Source of the DNA: Anastrepha obliqua | Lineage: Eukaryota > Arthropoda > Insecta > Diptera > Tephritidae | NCBI RefSeq assembly: GCF_027943255.1 | Contig: NC_072894.1 | Span: 135,461,601-135,525,600 of the forward strand | Direction of reading: 5' to 3' | DNA: 64,000 nt | In this document: positions 1 through 12,345 of the stretch, piece by piece | How positions within the stretch are numbered: the stretch's first letter is position 1 | Layout: each line of letters starts with the position of its first letter | Notes under the pieces: generated by a model | The model's input: the letters and a program-made list of their open reading frames with translations, nothing else | Told to the model about the DNA's origin: nothing | The model's database searches: none | Program-made: the position numbers and the translations under genes

Positions 1-1
1 C

Positions 2-1090
2 ATAGATAGGAAACTGACTTGGAAGTCAAACACCTTAGAAAGGGTCAGGAAAGCGAACCTAGCTTTTTATGCCTGTAAGAGAGCTTTAGGGAAGACCTGG
101 GGAATTAAACCTAAGGTTACTCATTGGCTCTACACTGCTGTCGTCAGACCCATTCTTCTATATGGAAATGTTGTCTGGTGGTGCGCTATGCAGAAAAAAA
201 CCTATTCTAATTTATTGAATAAGGTGCAGAGATCAGCGGAACTAGCAATATGTGGCGCCATGAAAACCACGCCATCCATGGCTTTGGACATCATGCTACA
301 TCTGCCACCCCTAGATCTCTTCTGCAAATACTCAGCGGCCTGCGCCGCTTTAAGGCTCAAAGCGAGCTCACAGTGGAGAACTGTCACACATGGACATTCA
401 ACCATTTTAGACTCCTACACGGATATACCCAGTGACTGTGATTATCACCCTCCCATTCTTTGCTTCGAAAGGAATTTCCTAATGAAAATCCCTTCTAGAC
501 TGGAATGGCTTGAGCAAGAGAAGGTACCTGTATGCCAGACATAAGTAATTTTATGGAGATACCTCTCGCAACTTGTAAGCTTCTCATTAAGGACGCACTA
601 ATCAATTCTGCAAATCAGAGATGGATTAGCGCTAACACCTGCGAAATTGCTAGGCAAACATGGCCAAGGCTTAATTTACGTCTGTCCAAGAGTATTATAA
701 AACTGAGTAGACTTCAAATCAGGACCTTAGTAGGGGCCCTCACAGGACATTGTCTCATAGGAAATCATGCAAGGAGATTAGGCGTATACACGCATGATTT
801 TTGTCGTAGCTGCAGAAATGAGGAGGAATTGGAAACAATTCAACACCTTTTTTGCACATGCCCAGCTCTAGCCAGAAGCAGAAACCGATTTTTAAAATCC
901 TACTTCTTAACGAACATAGATAATCTATACACTTTAGGTATCAACAACCTTTTACGCTTTGTCAAAAGCTCAGGATGGTTCAATATGGAAAGGGAAATGT
1001 AGCCCAGCCCCCGCGGCTCACAACGGACCCACTCCGTGGTCTAAGTGGCATCGTTGTCTCTATGTGCGATGCGGCTGCCAAACCTACCTA
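2..1090 (+). mobile_element. Non-LTR retrotransposon fragment, RT C-terminus plus tail, RNase H core deleted
   Basis: Frame 2 is open from the window edge to 544. It gives the post-catalytic part of a LINE reverse transcriptase, with the recognisable stretches ALGKTWGIKP, VVRPILLYG and MLHLPPLDLF. A second frame, 532-1002, gives the C-terminal part of the same polyprotein, starting at PLATCKLLIKDAL and SANQRW and ending in a Cys-His cluster (C-x2-C then H-x4-C, about 815-860). In RNase H-bearing LINEs (I/R1/LOA-like group) a complete RNase H domain lies between these two blocks. Here they are joined directly at about 535-550, so the RNase H core has been lost with a frame change. The element continues past the left edge. 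Bases 1003-1090 look like 3' UTR. It is a dead copy; the exact clade is uncertain. Confidence 0.8.
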
Positions 1091-4054
1091 CCTAAATCTA
1101 AATTTCAAGCTTTGTGCAAATTTTAAACAAATTCAACAAATTTCCACCAAAATTTCGCACTTTTTAGTCAGATTTTTTAGAAAATGTTTGGGTATGTAGT
1201 TTCATAGTTGAGTTTTTTGTTTCATATACAAATTATTTCCAGCTTTCGATATATGGGGAAAATACAGAAGACCGCCAGCAAAAGAAAATTGTCGGAAATC
1301 AACGCGATTTTCAGTCGCCTGAAACTTGCATTTTATTGTACTAAAATTTAATGGGCTATGAAACTGCATCACCGAATTCTATTTTAATTTGTTTAGTTAA
1401 TGAAAATTGATAAAAATATTTTAATTTTTTCTTTTAATTCACACAAAGTTTGAAGTTTCAATTGATATGGCTTTTGTACAAAAATGAGCTATATTTTCAT
1501 AAAAAATAGATTAAGAAAGAATTTAATAGGAGACGAATACATTTTCATAATCGGCACTAGTTATATGACACACTGCATGTTGTGCACTGTATGTTGTGCA
1601 TATTTTTAATTATATTTGGCCAGGATTCAAATGGAAAAAAACTCAAGGTACATACAGCATCGAAAGTCTTAATCACTCTATGGAAAAGGGATTAAGCCGC
1701 TGGCTAGGTCACGACCGGTACAAAGGACTGTGGATCTTACCGGCCCTAAAAGTATCCGATACGATGCTTCTTAGTAAAAAAAAATCACAAAGTAATTTGC
1801 TTTCATCTTTTTTTATTGTCAAAGCTGTTAAAGCTAACTTCACTCCCTCAATTTCAAAAGTAAAACTAAGAAGAAGCTGAACTTACATACTAACTTATGA
1901 AAAGGGAAAAAGGAAATATATGTAAATTATGCTTATGGATCGTTGTGTATACAATTATGTAGTGAGAGATCCGATTAAAGAGAGAACCACATTGGTACGA
2001 AGAGAGGATTACATGACTCAAGAGTGATAGCTGAGGTAGAGGAAAGTCTCCGTTGAGTTGGAAGGGCCAATTGGAGTAGAGTTCGGCTTCACTTGACCTG
2101 TCTAATTTGTGTCGGGTGACATGTGAAAAAAGCGACTAGTGGGCGTTGTTGAGCTCATCCACAATATCTTAGGCGGTTACTGCGGCAATAAAGAAGAAGA
2201 AGATTAAGAGGTATGTAGACAGAAGAGATCTTGTAAAGTACTAAAAAGTTTTTAAAAGCATATTTTATATTTTTTATTTTAAAGGCAGCGTAAAAGTATT
2301 TTTTTGAAACCTTGAAATGAGAAGTACTGCAAGTAGTTACAATAATTCTAAAAATGTTGCAGCAAATCAGCAAATACACATCAAAACAATGTTTACACAT
2401 GACGTTGCCTTAGAATTTTAGTCCGCTCTCATGATTGGCTGCAACTTCGAGTTGCTCACTTATTTAAGCGCACAATTTACAAATTTATTTTCTTTCATCT
2501 TCCTCTTTTATTATACAAATAATCCATATTACTCACATAAAAATGCGCATCTATTTGTACCCAAAACTTTAAATATCCGCAAGAGTGTATGTCCGATTAA
2601 GGCATCCAGTTCATAAGTATATTTAATGGCGATAAAGGTACTTAGTTGTAAATGTCCTTTTTCTTTGTTGGCACTCCATACCGCCCACTACCATATTTTT
2701 AATTTTCTTTTCACTTTCCCTTCACATCTTAATGCCTAACGCTCAAATGCCAGACACACACGCACACACAGCCTAATTTCAATTTAATGTGCTGACTGGC
2801 AGCCAAATTCACGAAATTTTGAAAATGAAAATAACCCGACTAAGGAGTCGAGCAGCCTGTAGAGTAAACGATGAATGATATTTACTGTCCTTAAGGCAAA
2901 TTGAGTTCGCTGAGTTTACAAATTGCATAACTGTTGGCTTTCACAACGAAACTGTATTAAATATGTCAACTGGAGCAAAATTTACATAAAATATGTAGCG
3001 TTTTTAATTTTCTGCACTTCTTCAGGCAACGAATTTTTTTAGATTATATGCATGCGGAGGTCCTTTTTTTAAATGAGTGATTATATTTTTTTTTTGCTGG
3101 ATTGCGCAAGCCACTTATTACTCGACGAGTTTGCGTTGAATATAATGTCTCATTAAGTTTTGGAAAGGTATCTATTTTAATATAACAAACCTGCTTGCTA
3201 TTTAGCTATAAAAGTGATATACTATACTCTACCAGGAGTAGGAAAAGGAAGTGGTGAGTGATTCTACTCCTAGGCGGAAATAAAATTTTTTCGTAGGTAT
3301 ATGAGCACTTATTCTTAAAAAAATTGTACATTAATGCCCTTAAAACTCCACAAAAGTGCTGCCCAAAAATTACAACATCCTGTCGCATTCGTAAATTTCT
3401 TATATCCTTCCTTGCTGCTTCATTCAAAAGCCCAAATCGCTTTAGGGTAATGGCCAAAAGGCAACGGTCGTAACGTTAAATATTAAGAGCTGAATGGTAT
3501 GAGCGGTGAGTGGAAAGAACGAGAGTCAGTTAAAATTGTTAACTTTGTCGGTAAGCAAGACATATTTATGTACTGCTGTGCAAAGCTGTGCCGAAATATG
3601 TACGTTAAATTGCAAATAAAATTCGGTACTCTACAGAACGTAAAGGAGAGTTGGCGAAATTTGGTACTTATAACTCCTTACTATACATTCAGATACTTTT
3701 AAAGCATATCTCAAAATACTCCTGTTCCGTTTGCTTTTAAAAATTTAATTAAAAAGAATGAAGTATTGCATAAGGGAAGCGAAAAATTGTGTGAACGGCA
3801 TATTGAATATGCTGACAAGGTAAATTATATGGACAATGTGCCCGGTAAGAAATTTCAATATACCAGCAGATAAGTAGATAAATAGGAGAGGAGTAGATGC
3901 AACAGTAAGGGAAGAAACACTGCTTGCTAAACAGCTTTTTGGGCGTCCTTAATTTGTCCCTAACCTTGGCTGTCAAAGGGGCTCTATTTTCCATAGATAA
4001 TGATTAAAGTTTCTTGATAGAAGAATTAATAACACTAAGAAACTCGAAACTTCA
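1091..4054. other. AT-rich stretch without a recognised gene
   Basis: No coding sequence was recognised. A weak RTE-like trace is possible at 1690-1760 (RWLGH and PALKV in one frame). The stretch at about 2160-2205 ends in GAAGAAGAAGA after a run resembling RTE 3' ends (GGCGGTTACTGCGGCAATAA), so an eroded LINE tail is possible. A short CA-rich run lies at 2754-2772. Confidence 0.4.
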
Positions 4055-4245
4055 GTTTGTAAGAGGCTTCGTTTGTTTAGGAACTAGCATTAACACCGAT
4101 AATAATGTCAGCCTTGAAATCCAACGGCGAATCTCTCTTGTCAACTAGTACTACTTTGCATTACTTGTAAGTAGACAGTTGAAGTCCTTGCTATGGCTTC
4201 TTCTTTATATTATATAGCGCAGAAGCTTGGGCCATGACTCTTAAG
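4055..4245 (+). mobile_element. RTE-clade LINE fragment (RT thumb region)
   Basis: Reads as FVCLGTSINTDNNVSLEIQR, then an interrupted remainder with the equivalent of AEAWAMT at the end. It matches, nearly word for word, the YLGTSINTNNNVSLEIQRR segment of the two larger RTE copies in this window (42590-42780 and the complement of 51720-51910). In-frame stops and small deletions mark it as dead. Sequence outside these bounds is not recognisable as RTE. Confidence 0.8.
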
Positions 4246-5119
4246 AATCTTCATTTCAGATTCAGATTCAGAGTTTAAAAACTCTTCCATGCTCTCAAGG
4301 TTATCATAACAGCAAATTTTACACGACCAACCACCATTAACTTGGACACAAGTTTGACATGCACAAAGTTGCATCAAAAGTTATTTCTAATAGTTGTGAA
4401 TTCTCCATTGTCAACCAACAGAGCCCTGCAGTTCGATGGTGGCTCTCCCAACAGCTTACAATGAGTATAAGCGCCAATTATCCTGTATAAACACACATAA
4501 ATTTAACGCTCGTATAAAAAATACGCGCGTGTTCCATGTATTAGTGAGCAACAGGTAGGTAATAAACCGTCTTTGCTAAATCTGACTTTTCCCTTACTTT
4601 CCCCTCATTTCTCTCTCGCAGCCCAAATACAACTCTGTTGAGTTTTATGTATTTTTATTTTATGGCGTCAAACCAATTTGTGTATATTTTGGTGAAGTTA
4701 GTCGGTCACACATGGCGCCTGCGTAATTGACAGCGGTGTGGATTATGGCTTTATTACAGTCAATTTGAGACATAAAATGTGTCAACAAGCTGAGTTGATG
4801 AAACTTTGGGGTGATAAATTCAAGTTCACATTTTATCATACACAATTGTGGGTTCAGCGAAATTTGGAACTAAATTTATTAAAGAATTTTCTTTTTAATT
4901 TCTTTTTAATTTCTTCTAATGTAAAATCTCAAAAATCACTGAAATATTTGTTTGTGGCAAAAGAAATAAATTATTTTTTTGGCAGATGACTGTAGTGATC
5001 GATATCTCGTATAGTATCTATCAAACCATTTAAAGTTTATGCTTGTTGTCAAGGTGATATTTGACACTAAAAAATTATTTTGCTGCTTTTTGTTTGTTCC
5101 ATTCAGTTGTGAGTTACAG
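4246..5119. other. AT-rich stretch without a recognised gene
   Basis: Nothing recognised on either strand; short chance reading frames only. Confidence 0.4.
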
Positions 5120-5450
5120 GGTGTTAACAATGGAAGTCATCGAAGAGAAAATTCGAATTCGGTACATTTTACAGTTTTTCCTCGAGTAAGACGGAACTGC
5201 AAGCCAGGTCGCTGAAGTTGTGAATGGTGTTTATGGTGTCGATACTGCAGCAGCTAATTATGTGCAATTTTGGTTTCCGCGATCCCGTTCAGAATATTCT
5301 GATGTTAAAGGAAATGTCGATAATGTCGAAAAATCACGAAAATAATTGAAGTTGGCCGAAATGTCAGTAGTCGTAGCATCGCGCAGGAGCCAATGATCGA
5401 CCATACAACAGTTTTAAATAATTTTACGTAATATTACGTAAAAATGATGA
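5120..5450 (+). mobile_element. mariner transposase relic, N-terminal part
   Basis: Starts near an ATG at 5130 (MEVIEEKIRIRYILQFFLE), followed by a stop and then GTASQVAEVVNGVYGVDTA. After one frame change comes KIIEVGRNVSSRSIAQE and MIDHTTVLNNF. This is the order of the N-terminal helix-turn-helix region of a mariner transposase, where the family has E..R.VSSRSIAQEL.I.H.TV.NHL. The catalytic domain is absent and no terminal repeats were located. The VVNGVYGVDT segment recurs in the relics at 39800-39930 and 43204-43320, so at least one related family has several dead copies here. Confidence 0.7.
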
Positions 5451-7084
5451 ATTTCTTTTCCCCAAAAAATATATAGTATGTACATATCTACATACATATG
5501 AGTTCCCTCTTTAAGACAAAAGCAAACACATGCATATTTACTTATTTAAGAAACCACTATTCAAGTATACTGCTTCTTCTTCTTCCTCCACTAAAAAGTC
5601 AATTACACAACCTGTGTAAACTTATCGACTACACCACCAGCAATTATTGTAACAATTTGCACGAAAAGCTGACAGCCAAAAACTTTCCCTGCGCCATGGT
5701 CAAGTCCATACAATTTAATACATAACTGCTACTGAACAAAAGCTGCAGCATCAGCAGTGATTATATATGTAAGTGAAGGCAGATGTAGCTGTACGGAACT
5801 CACCCATACAAATATCCATGCCGCTAACGATTATTTTACTTCCTAAAACCTTTTAACAGCAGACCGTAGCAGCGTGTGTGCATAAGTTGCATAGCGGTTA
5901 GAACATTCGATACTCCGCGAGCTCGTGAGATTTAAAAACCAAAATTGTTTCATTAGTGGTCGCCCATTTTCGCCCAAAAAAACTACTCAAAGAGGCATCT
6001 GCTATTCAGAGATGGAGAAAATCTGTTAAAAATGGTGTTAAAGTTCTGTACATTTACTGTACGTTGCGTCACAGTATGGGAGTGTTTATATTACTTCCCA
6101 TTTAACAATAATAACTTAACAACTACAATACTAGCTTTATTGTTCTAGTTTACCAAAAACAAGGTAGTCGTTTTCAAGTACTGTTGCGTTTGCCTATTTG
6201 GAATTTCTATTGTCAAGTTCTCAAATTAAATCTGTCAGCATATGTGCACACATATCTACACAGAAATTAAATTTATACAAGCATAATTACACACATAACC
6301 ATGTAGATTTATTCTTGCCATGATAAGCGCAAAGTTACAGTTCTCCCTACCTTGAATGAATAATAAAACAGTGAATTCGTGATTCCATCGAACATTCGCA
6401 GTTTGGCTTGGCATTGAAATTACCAACGGCACTGAACTCAAGTATGCAGACGACATTAAAATTCCTCGAAACTCCATAATGAATTCCTTACCTACTGAAA
6501 TGTTGCTCGCATATATGGATGTGGTGTTGTAAGAGTAAGCATACGAGTAAGTGGCATGCAACTTTCTCGTAGTTCTATGTCTTTCATTCTAGTCTATTTA
6601 CAAGCAGGAGTATAGGCAAAAAGCGACTGCCGAATGGGTAAAACAAATGGCAATCAGAAAACTTACATAGCCACATGAGAAAATGAAATAAATAGTTTGC
6701 TAACTGGTAGCAGAAAAGTTTTGAATTACTTGAATTCGCAAATGAATTATGGCTTCTAAAAGCATACAGATGAAAACATGAAAGCACGCAAGGATACCAG
6801 ATGTATGTATACAGGCAATCAACTGCTAATAGTATTGATTTCAGTAGTGAAAGCTAAAAGTAGAAAAGCATGAGAGCGTAAACTCTTGCTTAACCCTTGC
6901 CTTTTATAGGATAGGTAACCTAATAGCTTTTGGAAAAATTTATGTATTATAACGGGGCTTGAATTGGCTTCATAATGGACTCTCCTCTATCCTGCATAAG
7001 GTGTTTTCTTTTTTGGAAATATTTTTTCTGTTCTTTTATCATATTTAGGTAATATTGGCTTGGGAAAAAATAAATCCATTTTTG
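5451..7084. other. AT-rich stretch without a recognised gene
   Basis: No gene recognised. One frame at about 6405-6480 contains KYADDIKI, which resembles reverse-transcriptase motif C, but no other RT motif accompanies it. Confidence 0.4.
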
Positions 7085-7205
7085 CTTAAAATCTTTGCGC
7101 AAATGGTTTAAAACTGGTTTATGGGCGATCTTTAGCTCCTGGGCAATGCTACGACTACTAACAGCCGGTCAACTTCCATTATCTCTTTGAGTTTATCGAC
7201 ATTTC
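7085..7205 (-). mobile_element. mariner relic (short HTH-region fragment)
   Basis: Read on the minus strand across small frame changes it gives IMEVDR, RSIAQEL, then IAHKPVLNHLRKDFKQK. This corresponds to the second helix-turn-helix of mariner transposases and to the segment preserved at 5340-5450. Too short for subfamily assignment. It lies directly beside the degenerate AT-rich repeat field. Confidence 0.6.
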
Positions 7206-7990
7206 TTTAACATTAAAAATGCCTAAAAAAACAATATTTTTGGTAAAAAAAAAATTAAAAAAGAATTTCGGTAAAATATATTATTAAAAAATATATATAT
7301 TTTTGGTAACAAACAAAGTTTGGAAAAAAACTTTTGAAATAAATTGTGGAAAACAATATTTGGGTAAATTTGGATATTTATTTAAAAATGAATTTTGGAA
7401 ACTACAGTTTGGATTAAAATTTGTATAAAAACCATACTTTTTGTTAAAACAATGTTGGGAAATACATTTTTTTTGTCATTTTTGAAAAAATTACATGAGA
7501 AAATGCAATATTTTTGGTAAATTTGGAAAATAATTTAAAAAAGAATTTTGGAAAAGAAGTTTGGATTAAAATTTGAGAAAAAATTTTACTTGTCATAAAA
7601 AAAACATTTTCGTAAAAACAGTTTGGAAAAAAATTTTGAGAAAAAAATATGTTTTTTGGTACAAATAAATTAGATAAAAATTTGAAAGAACTTTTGGAAA
7701 ACAATTTCAAAACTATAAATTTTGGAAAACAAATTTTTTTAGTTCATTTTTGAAAAAATGTGCAAATCAAGTTTGAGAAAAAAAACTTAATTTTGGTAAA
7801 AAAAAATTTGGAAAATAAGTTTAGAAAAAAAAAAATTGAGGAAAAACTAAGTTTTTGCTAAAAAAAAAATTGTAAAAAAATTTTTTTTAAATTTTGTAAA
7901 ACAAATTTTTTTGTAGTCATTTTTGAAAAAGATTGGAAAACAATTTTGAGGAAAAAATTTTAGAGGAGGAATTTTGGAAAAGAAGTTTTT
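7206..7990. repeat. Degenerate AT-rich repeat field built on TTTGGAAAA-like words
   Basis: About 785 bases consist almost entirely of words such as TTTTGGAAAA, TTTGGTAAAA, TTTTGAGAAAAAA and AATTTTGG, repeated every 15-30 bases without fixed phase. Cytosine is very scarce on the + strand, and G occurs mostly as GG pairs. The 88-residue minus-strand frame at 7444-7710 (rich in F, S, K and N) is a by-product of this composition. Confidence 0.7.
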
Positions 7991-9899
7991 CTTTTTTGGT
8001 CATTTTTGAACGATAAGTGAACCAAAGATATTTTATTCGAAAAAGTCTATAGTACAACTTTTGAAATTGCAGAAATTCCAAAATATACATTTTTTGTTCA
8101 ATTTTTTCTGAAGCTTAAAAATAAACCAATTTTTAGAAGAATTGACAATAATTTCCAAAATACTTTAATGCTTGGACATGCAATTGCTCTCTAATGCTCT
8201 ACACCGTCTTTAGTAGTTATCCAGCTAATGCAGGGCAAGATTTGTGCTTTTACAACGTAAGCATCTCGATATTTTAACAATTTGTATTGAAAACGTCTAT
8301 AAACGACTCAAACAGAAATATTTAAGTGACCTCTTTTGGTGCATTTTTTAACTCGATCCTGCCTGTGAATGCATTCCTAAACCATTTAAGGAAAATCTAT
8401 TGTTATTTCGTATATTCTTAAGCTACCCTCCCGCCTTGTCTAACTCTCGGGAAGACCTTACTCTAATATAACAAAAAACAGCCTCCGGTGAATACCAATT
8501 ACTGTAGTTTTTTCTCAAGTCCACCAAGTTGTTCTATATAACTACGATTTTTGTTGACGTTTAAGTTACCGGATAGTTGCAAATAAATCATGTAGTAGCC
8601 ACTTTTTCCCCACACACACCGGAAAAGGTATCAATTACCACTGAAGCCACTGCCGGCCTGGATGGACATAGCCTTAAGTGGATACTGGTTAAGAAATCTC
8701 AATGTTAGCTAAATTTTTGTTGGCATACTTGTAAAACCACTGGCCACTGTTCTACCTTCTCATTGACACTAATACAAGCATACAAAAAATAAAAAAAACA
8801 ACAGAAATAAGCAAGTGAAACACTTGAAACTTAGCAGCAAACAGAATTTAATGGTCAGGAAAAACTGAAAAGTATAACAGCAATACAAACACATACAAAC
8901 AGAGTGAAAAGCACTCGGTAACCACAAGAGGATTTTTTGTTGCGTGTAATCTCAGTAACTGAGTACTGCGACTTTCAACAAACAAAAATCAAAATTTCAG
9001 ATAAAATTGTAGAAGAACGCTTAAAACGGATTAAAAAGCAAAGTACAAGAACACTGGAACAAAATAAAGTCACAACTACAGTTACAAAAAACCAACAAAA
9101 AATTGTATGTCAAGCATGAGTGCAGCAAACGAATATGAGTGAAGAGTTCAAAAACGCTTAGAGAACCTCAAATGCGATTTCGGTTGAGCAAATAAGTGCT
9201 ACGAAAATAAGCTGCAAAAGATGAGGTAAAGATGTTGATATTCGAGACTAAACAAACACCGAAAAGGAGCTGCTTAAAGCAAGTTACTATTTGGCTTTGC
9301 GAGTATCACACACGCGCACAACTATTGCATATGTATAAGTGTAAGTGCGTATGTATGCATGTAGCTAAGATGGAACTTTTGTGCTTGCGTGCTTTGAACT
9401 TGCTGCTAAATAGCAACAAAGAGTTTGATGCACACACTCACATACATATGTACATATGAAAATCGAGCACAGTGCCAAGCTTAAATGCGATTAGTTACTG
9501 CAAATAAATACGAAAATGTCGTAAAACTACGTAAAGTACTTACATCACACAATACTTTTTTGGGGGGAAATGAATGGAACTTTTGAAAAGGCTAAGAAGT
9601 TGCAGAGATCGTTCAGAGAAAAAGTACGTGATTGCTTGTAGAATGAAACTGAAATGCAATGGTAATTTGGCAGATAAGTATGCTGATGTATGTGAGTATC
9701 TGTGTAAAACTTCGGCAGCTATTGTGCCCATACATATATTACACAAGGTTAGGTTAGTGACCTATTCTGATGCCGCGTAGGGTCAGTTGAGTTATCTTTA
9801 TAAAAACCGGTCTATACTTTTCAAAAAATGTTAGAAGATCTCTGATTTCCACAGTAATGAGATTTTCCAATTCAATAAAAAAAATTGTCTACCTAAAAT
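7991..9899. other. AT-rich stretch without a recognised gene
   Basis: No coding sequence recognised. AGGTTAGGTTAG at about 9747-9760 resembles the terminal words of some LINE tails in this window. Sequence from about 9900 belongs to the Jockey fragment. Confidence 0.4.
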
Positions 9900-10643
9900 G
9901 GTAGATCTGCATCTGGAAAGAGCAGGACGGTTCTTAACTATGCTGCGCCTGTCTGGTCGCCTGGAACTAGTGATTCGCAGTGGACAAAGCTACAGACCTG
10001 TCAAAATACCGCCATTCGGACAGCGACCGGGTGCCTCCTGATGTCACCCATCCAACACCTTCATAACGAGGCACAAATGCTCCCAGTTGTGGAGCACAAC
10101 AAATTGCTCAGCAAGCAGTTCCTGCTCGGATGCTACCGTAGGTCTCATCCCTGCAGGCACCTGCTTGAGCCCGAGCCGCCTCCCAGGCACGTCAGGAGAC
10201 ACCTCCTTGACTACGCTTGCGAAATCCAGGACAAGACTGACCGTAACCTACTGGACCGGACAGTATTTAGACAGTCTATAAACGACATTCATCGGGAGAC
10301 CGTTACCACCTTCATGAACTCCCGTCCTGTGAATGCCGTAATCGGAGTCCAACCACCACCTATTGCAGATGAAGAGCTGCAGCTTCCCCATGAGACCCGT
10401 GTAACACTGGCACAACTACGATCTGGATACTGTAGCCGGTTAAACTCCTACTTATCCAGAATCGACCCCGACATACCAAACACATGTTCGGCATGTGAAG
10501 GTACCCCGCACGACACTAACCACCTCTTCACATGCCCCCTCAAACCGACTCATCTAACCCCCCTCTCCCTCTGGACCCAACCTGTCGAAACAGCATGTTT
10601 CCTGGGCCTACCCCTAGATGAGCTAGACGAAGACGAACGATGA
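9900..10643 (+). pseudogene. Jockey ORF2 (reverse transcriptase) C-terminal remnant
   Basis: An uninterrupted frame of about 247 residues that covers only the end of a protein normally near 900 residues; endonuclease and RT catalytic motifs are missing. Visible features are AAPVWSPGTSDSQW at the start, TAIRTATGCLLMSPIQHLH, the conserved LLSKQFLLGC block, and LAQLRSGYCSRLNSYLSRI. A C-terminal Cys-His cluster follows (C-x2-C..H-x4-C within CSACEGTPHDTNHLFTCPLK). The ATG at 10041 is internal and not a true start. The absence of stops suggests a fairly young 5'-truncated insertion. Its GC content is clearly above the surrounding sequence. Confidence 0.85.
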
Positions 10644-10700
10644 TATGCCTACACTGACAGGGCTACCTATGCTGTTAACAACAACAACAGTGGCACTGGA
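9900..10700 (+). mobile_element. Jockey-clade LINE, ORF2 C-terminus and 3' tail
   Basis: A 5'-truncated LINE copy. It opens in frame with SGKSRTVLNYAAPVWSPGTS, runs through the C-terminal part of ORF2 to a stop after 10640, and ends in a short tail with TGCTGTTAACAACAACAACA at 10670-10690. The VLNYAAPVWSP motif and an AACAAC-rich 3' end are typical of Jockey elements in flies. No RNase H domain is present, which agrees with Jockey. Confidence 0.85.
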
Positions 10701-10844
10701 GGTGCGAGATCGTCCCTTCCTCTTCCTCATTTAGACAGTTCCTGCAGAAGTCGTGTTGAGAACGACGACAAATCTGCATTTCGGGGTCTTCTTCAAGACT
10801 TCGTTCACAGATTTATTTTTTCCAAAAAAAGTTTGCACAATTTT

Positions 10845-10934
10845 AACAGAAATGTCAGCACAGTTTGCCATACTCAGCTGTCAAACCTTAGTTATCGATA
10901 TCGAAAGTTCTCATGCAGCTAAATAAAGCAAGCG
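10845..10934. repeat. About 90-bp dispersed repeat, copy 1
   Basis: Begins AACAGAAATGTCAGCACAG, runs through TAGTTATCGATATCGA and ends GCAGCTAAATAAAGCAAGCG. A closely similar copy in the same orientation lies at 13495-13583. No terminal repeats or target duplication seen; the family is not recognised. Confidence 0.75.
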
Positions 10935-11569
10935 TAAAAATTAAAAAAAAAAATCCAATTAAAAAAATTTTTATCTCGGTGCAAATAGAGTGTAATGTGT
11001 AAATAAATACTCTAAATTTGTCAATATGTGGTGCATTTATAAAAATTTCGTGGGGTTTATTTCATATGTGGGTAAATTCCCTATTAAACAAACATTTTTA
11101 AAAGCAATTTTTTTCAAGTTTTAGAAGACTACTTCACAGACAAGCTTTAATACTTAAGGACAAAAAATCGTTTTTGTTAAAACAAAATAAATTTTTTTTT
11201 TTTCAAGAAAAAATATAGGTTGATAATACATAATACAGAGAACAAGCTGACTATATGGTGATAATTTAAACCTGACATGACATTACTCTGGTCCAACGGA
11301 TCCAATTCCCTGTGCAAAATTTTCCAAAGGAAAATTTTTCCACTCCGTTCTGTTCCCTGCTTTTGCTTTTACTTGCTGCCACGTCAGATTTTTGCTCACA
11401 GCTTTTGGGCAATAGCTCTAATGAAGTTGGCTTTGAGCGCATCAGTCGATGACAGCTTATTGGCACATATCAGGTACCGGGACACATAATATAAAACCGG
11501 AAACCAAAAAATGGATCCAAACAAAAATTAGGGAAGTTTTTGAATTTCACTGCCAAACGCGCAAAATCT
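10935..11569. other. AT-rich stretch without a recognised gene
   Basis: No gene recognised; long A and T runs at 10940-10975 and 11183-11215. Confidence 0.4.
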
Positions 11570-11845
11570 GCTCTAAACCTTGATAAAAAGGGACTCAGAT
11601 TACTCTGTGGAGCACTTACAGGTCACTTTGCCTATAATAAGCACTTTAACACATGGCTATGGCTATCTAGTACAAGATCATGCAGAAACAGTCTATGCCA
11701 CACTTAATCACCAACTGTGAGGCATTAGGCCACAGGAGACGCAGAATCCTGGGCTCGTTCCTACTAAAGGAGGCAGACTTACAATTGCTCCCTCGTAAGG
11801 AGCTGGTTCCATTCCTCGGTATACTAAATAATTATAATTAAGTAA
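11570..11845 (+). mobile_element. LINE C-terminal fragment (RNase H-bearing group)
   Basis: Reads LDKKGLRLLCGALTGHF, then, with frame changes, a Cys-rich block and a run equivalent to GHRRRRILGSFLLKEADLQ and ELVPFLGILNNYN. This is the region downstream of RNase H in I/R1/LOA-like LINEs. Compare RTLVGALTGHCLIGNHARRLG at 730-790 in this window. Several frame changes make it a dead fragment. Confidence 0.7.
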
Positions 11846-12057
11846 TTAGGGGCGCACAGTAGATCAATCTAGTCGCAGTGCATGAAGGCATTAGCCAAAC
11901 CCTTACAACCACCACCATTGGCACATATCTGAAACTTCAGAGAACTCCATCAAAAAAATTCCAGCGGCATCAAACTGAACAATCTATTCACATCTCCTCC
12001 GCTACACCTTTCACTCATACCCTGAAATTCTGCTTAATAAAGTTCTATCATTTGCAT

Positions 12058-12345
12058 GTGCTGCGGTGACCATCATTCGGAAGTGCACGGGTTCGAATCT
12101 CCGAAATATTAAATGAAAGTTATTCTTAACAGCGGTCGCCCCTTGGCAGGCATTGGCAAACCTCCGAGGGTATTTCTTCCATGAAAAAAATCCTCATAAG
12201 AACCAGCTGACGTTCGGAGTCGGCTTAAAATTGTAGGCCTCTACATTTTCGGAACAAAATCAAGACAGACACCCCCACAAATAGGAGGAGAAGCTCGGTC
12301 AAATATCCAATAAAGGGTGTGAACGCCAAATATATACATATATGT
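12058..12345 (+). mobile_element. tRNA-derived SINE, older 5'-truncated copy
   Basis: Aligns with the younger SINEs at 15324 and 18037 from just before the ATTCGG block onward. It keeps the B box GGTTCGAATCT (12091-12101) but lacks the 5' part with the A box. The body words GGCAAACCTCCGAG, TTCGGAGTCGGCTT and AATAGGAGGAG are all present, with many substitutions. The 3' end is eroded (AACGCCAAATATATAC instead of ACGCGCCAATTA). Confidence 0.8.

Noticed and set aside
1690..1760. RTE C-terminal words RWLGH and PALKV
   Set aside because: Spacing differs from the family and flanking sequence does not align; kept only as a weak note.
6405..6480. Reverse-transcriptase motif C (KYADDIKI)
   Set aside because: Isolated; no neighbouring RT motifs in any frame, so chance cannot be excluded.
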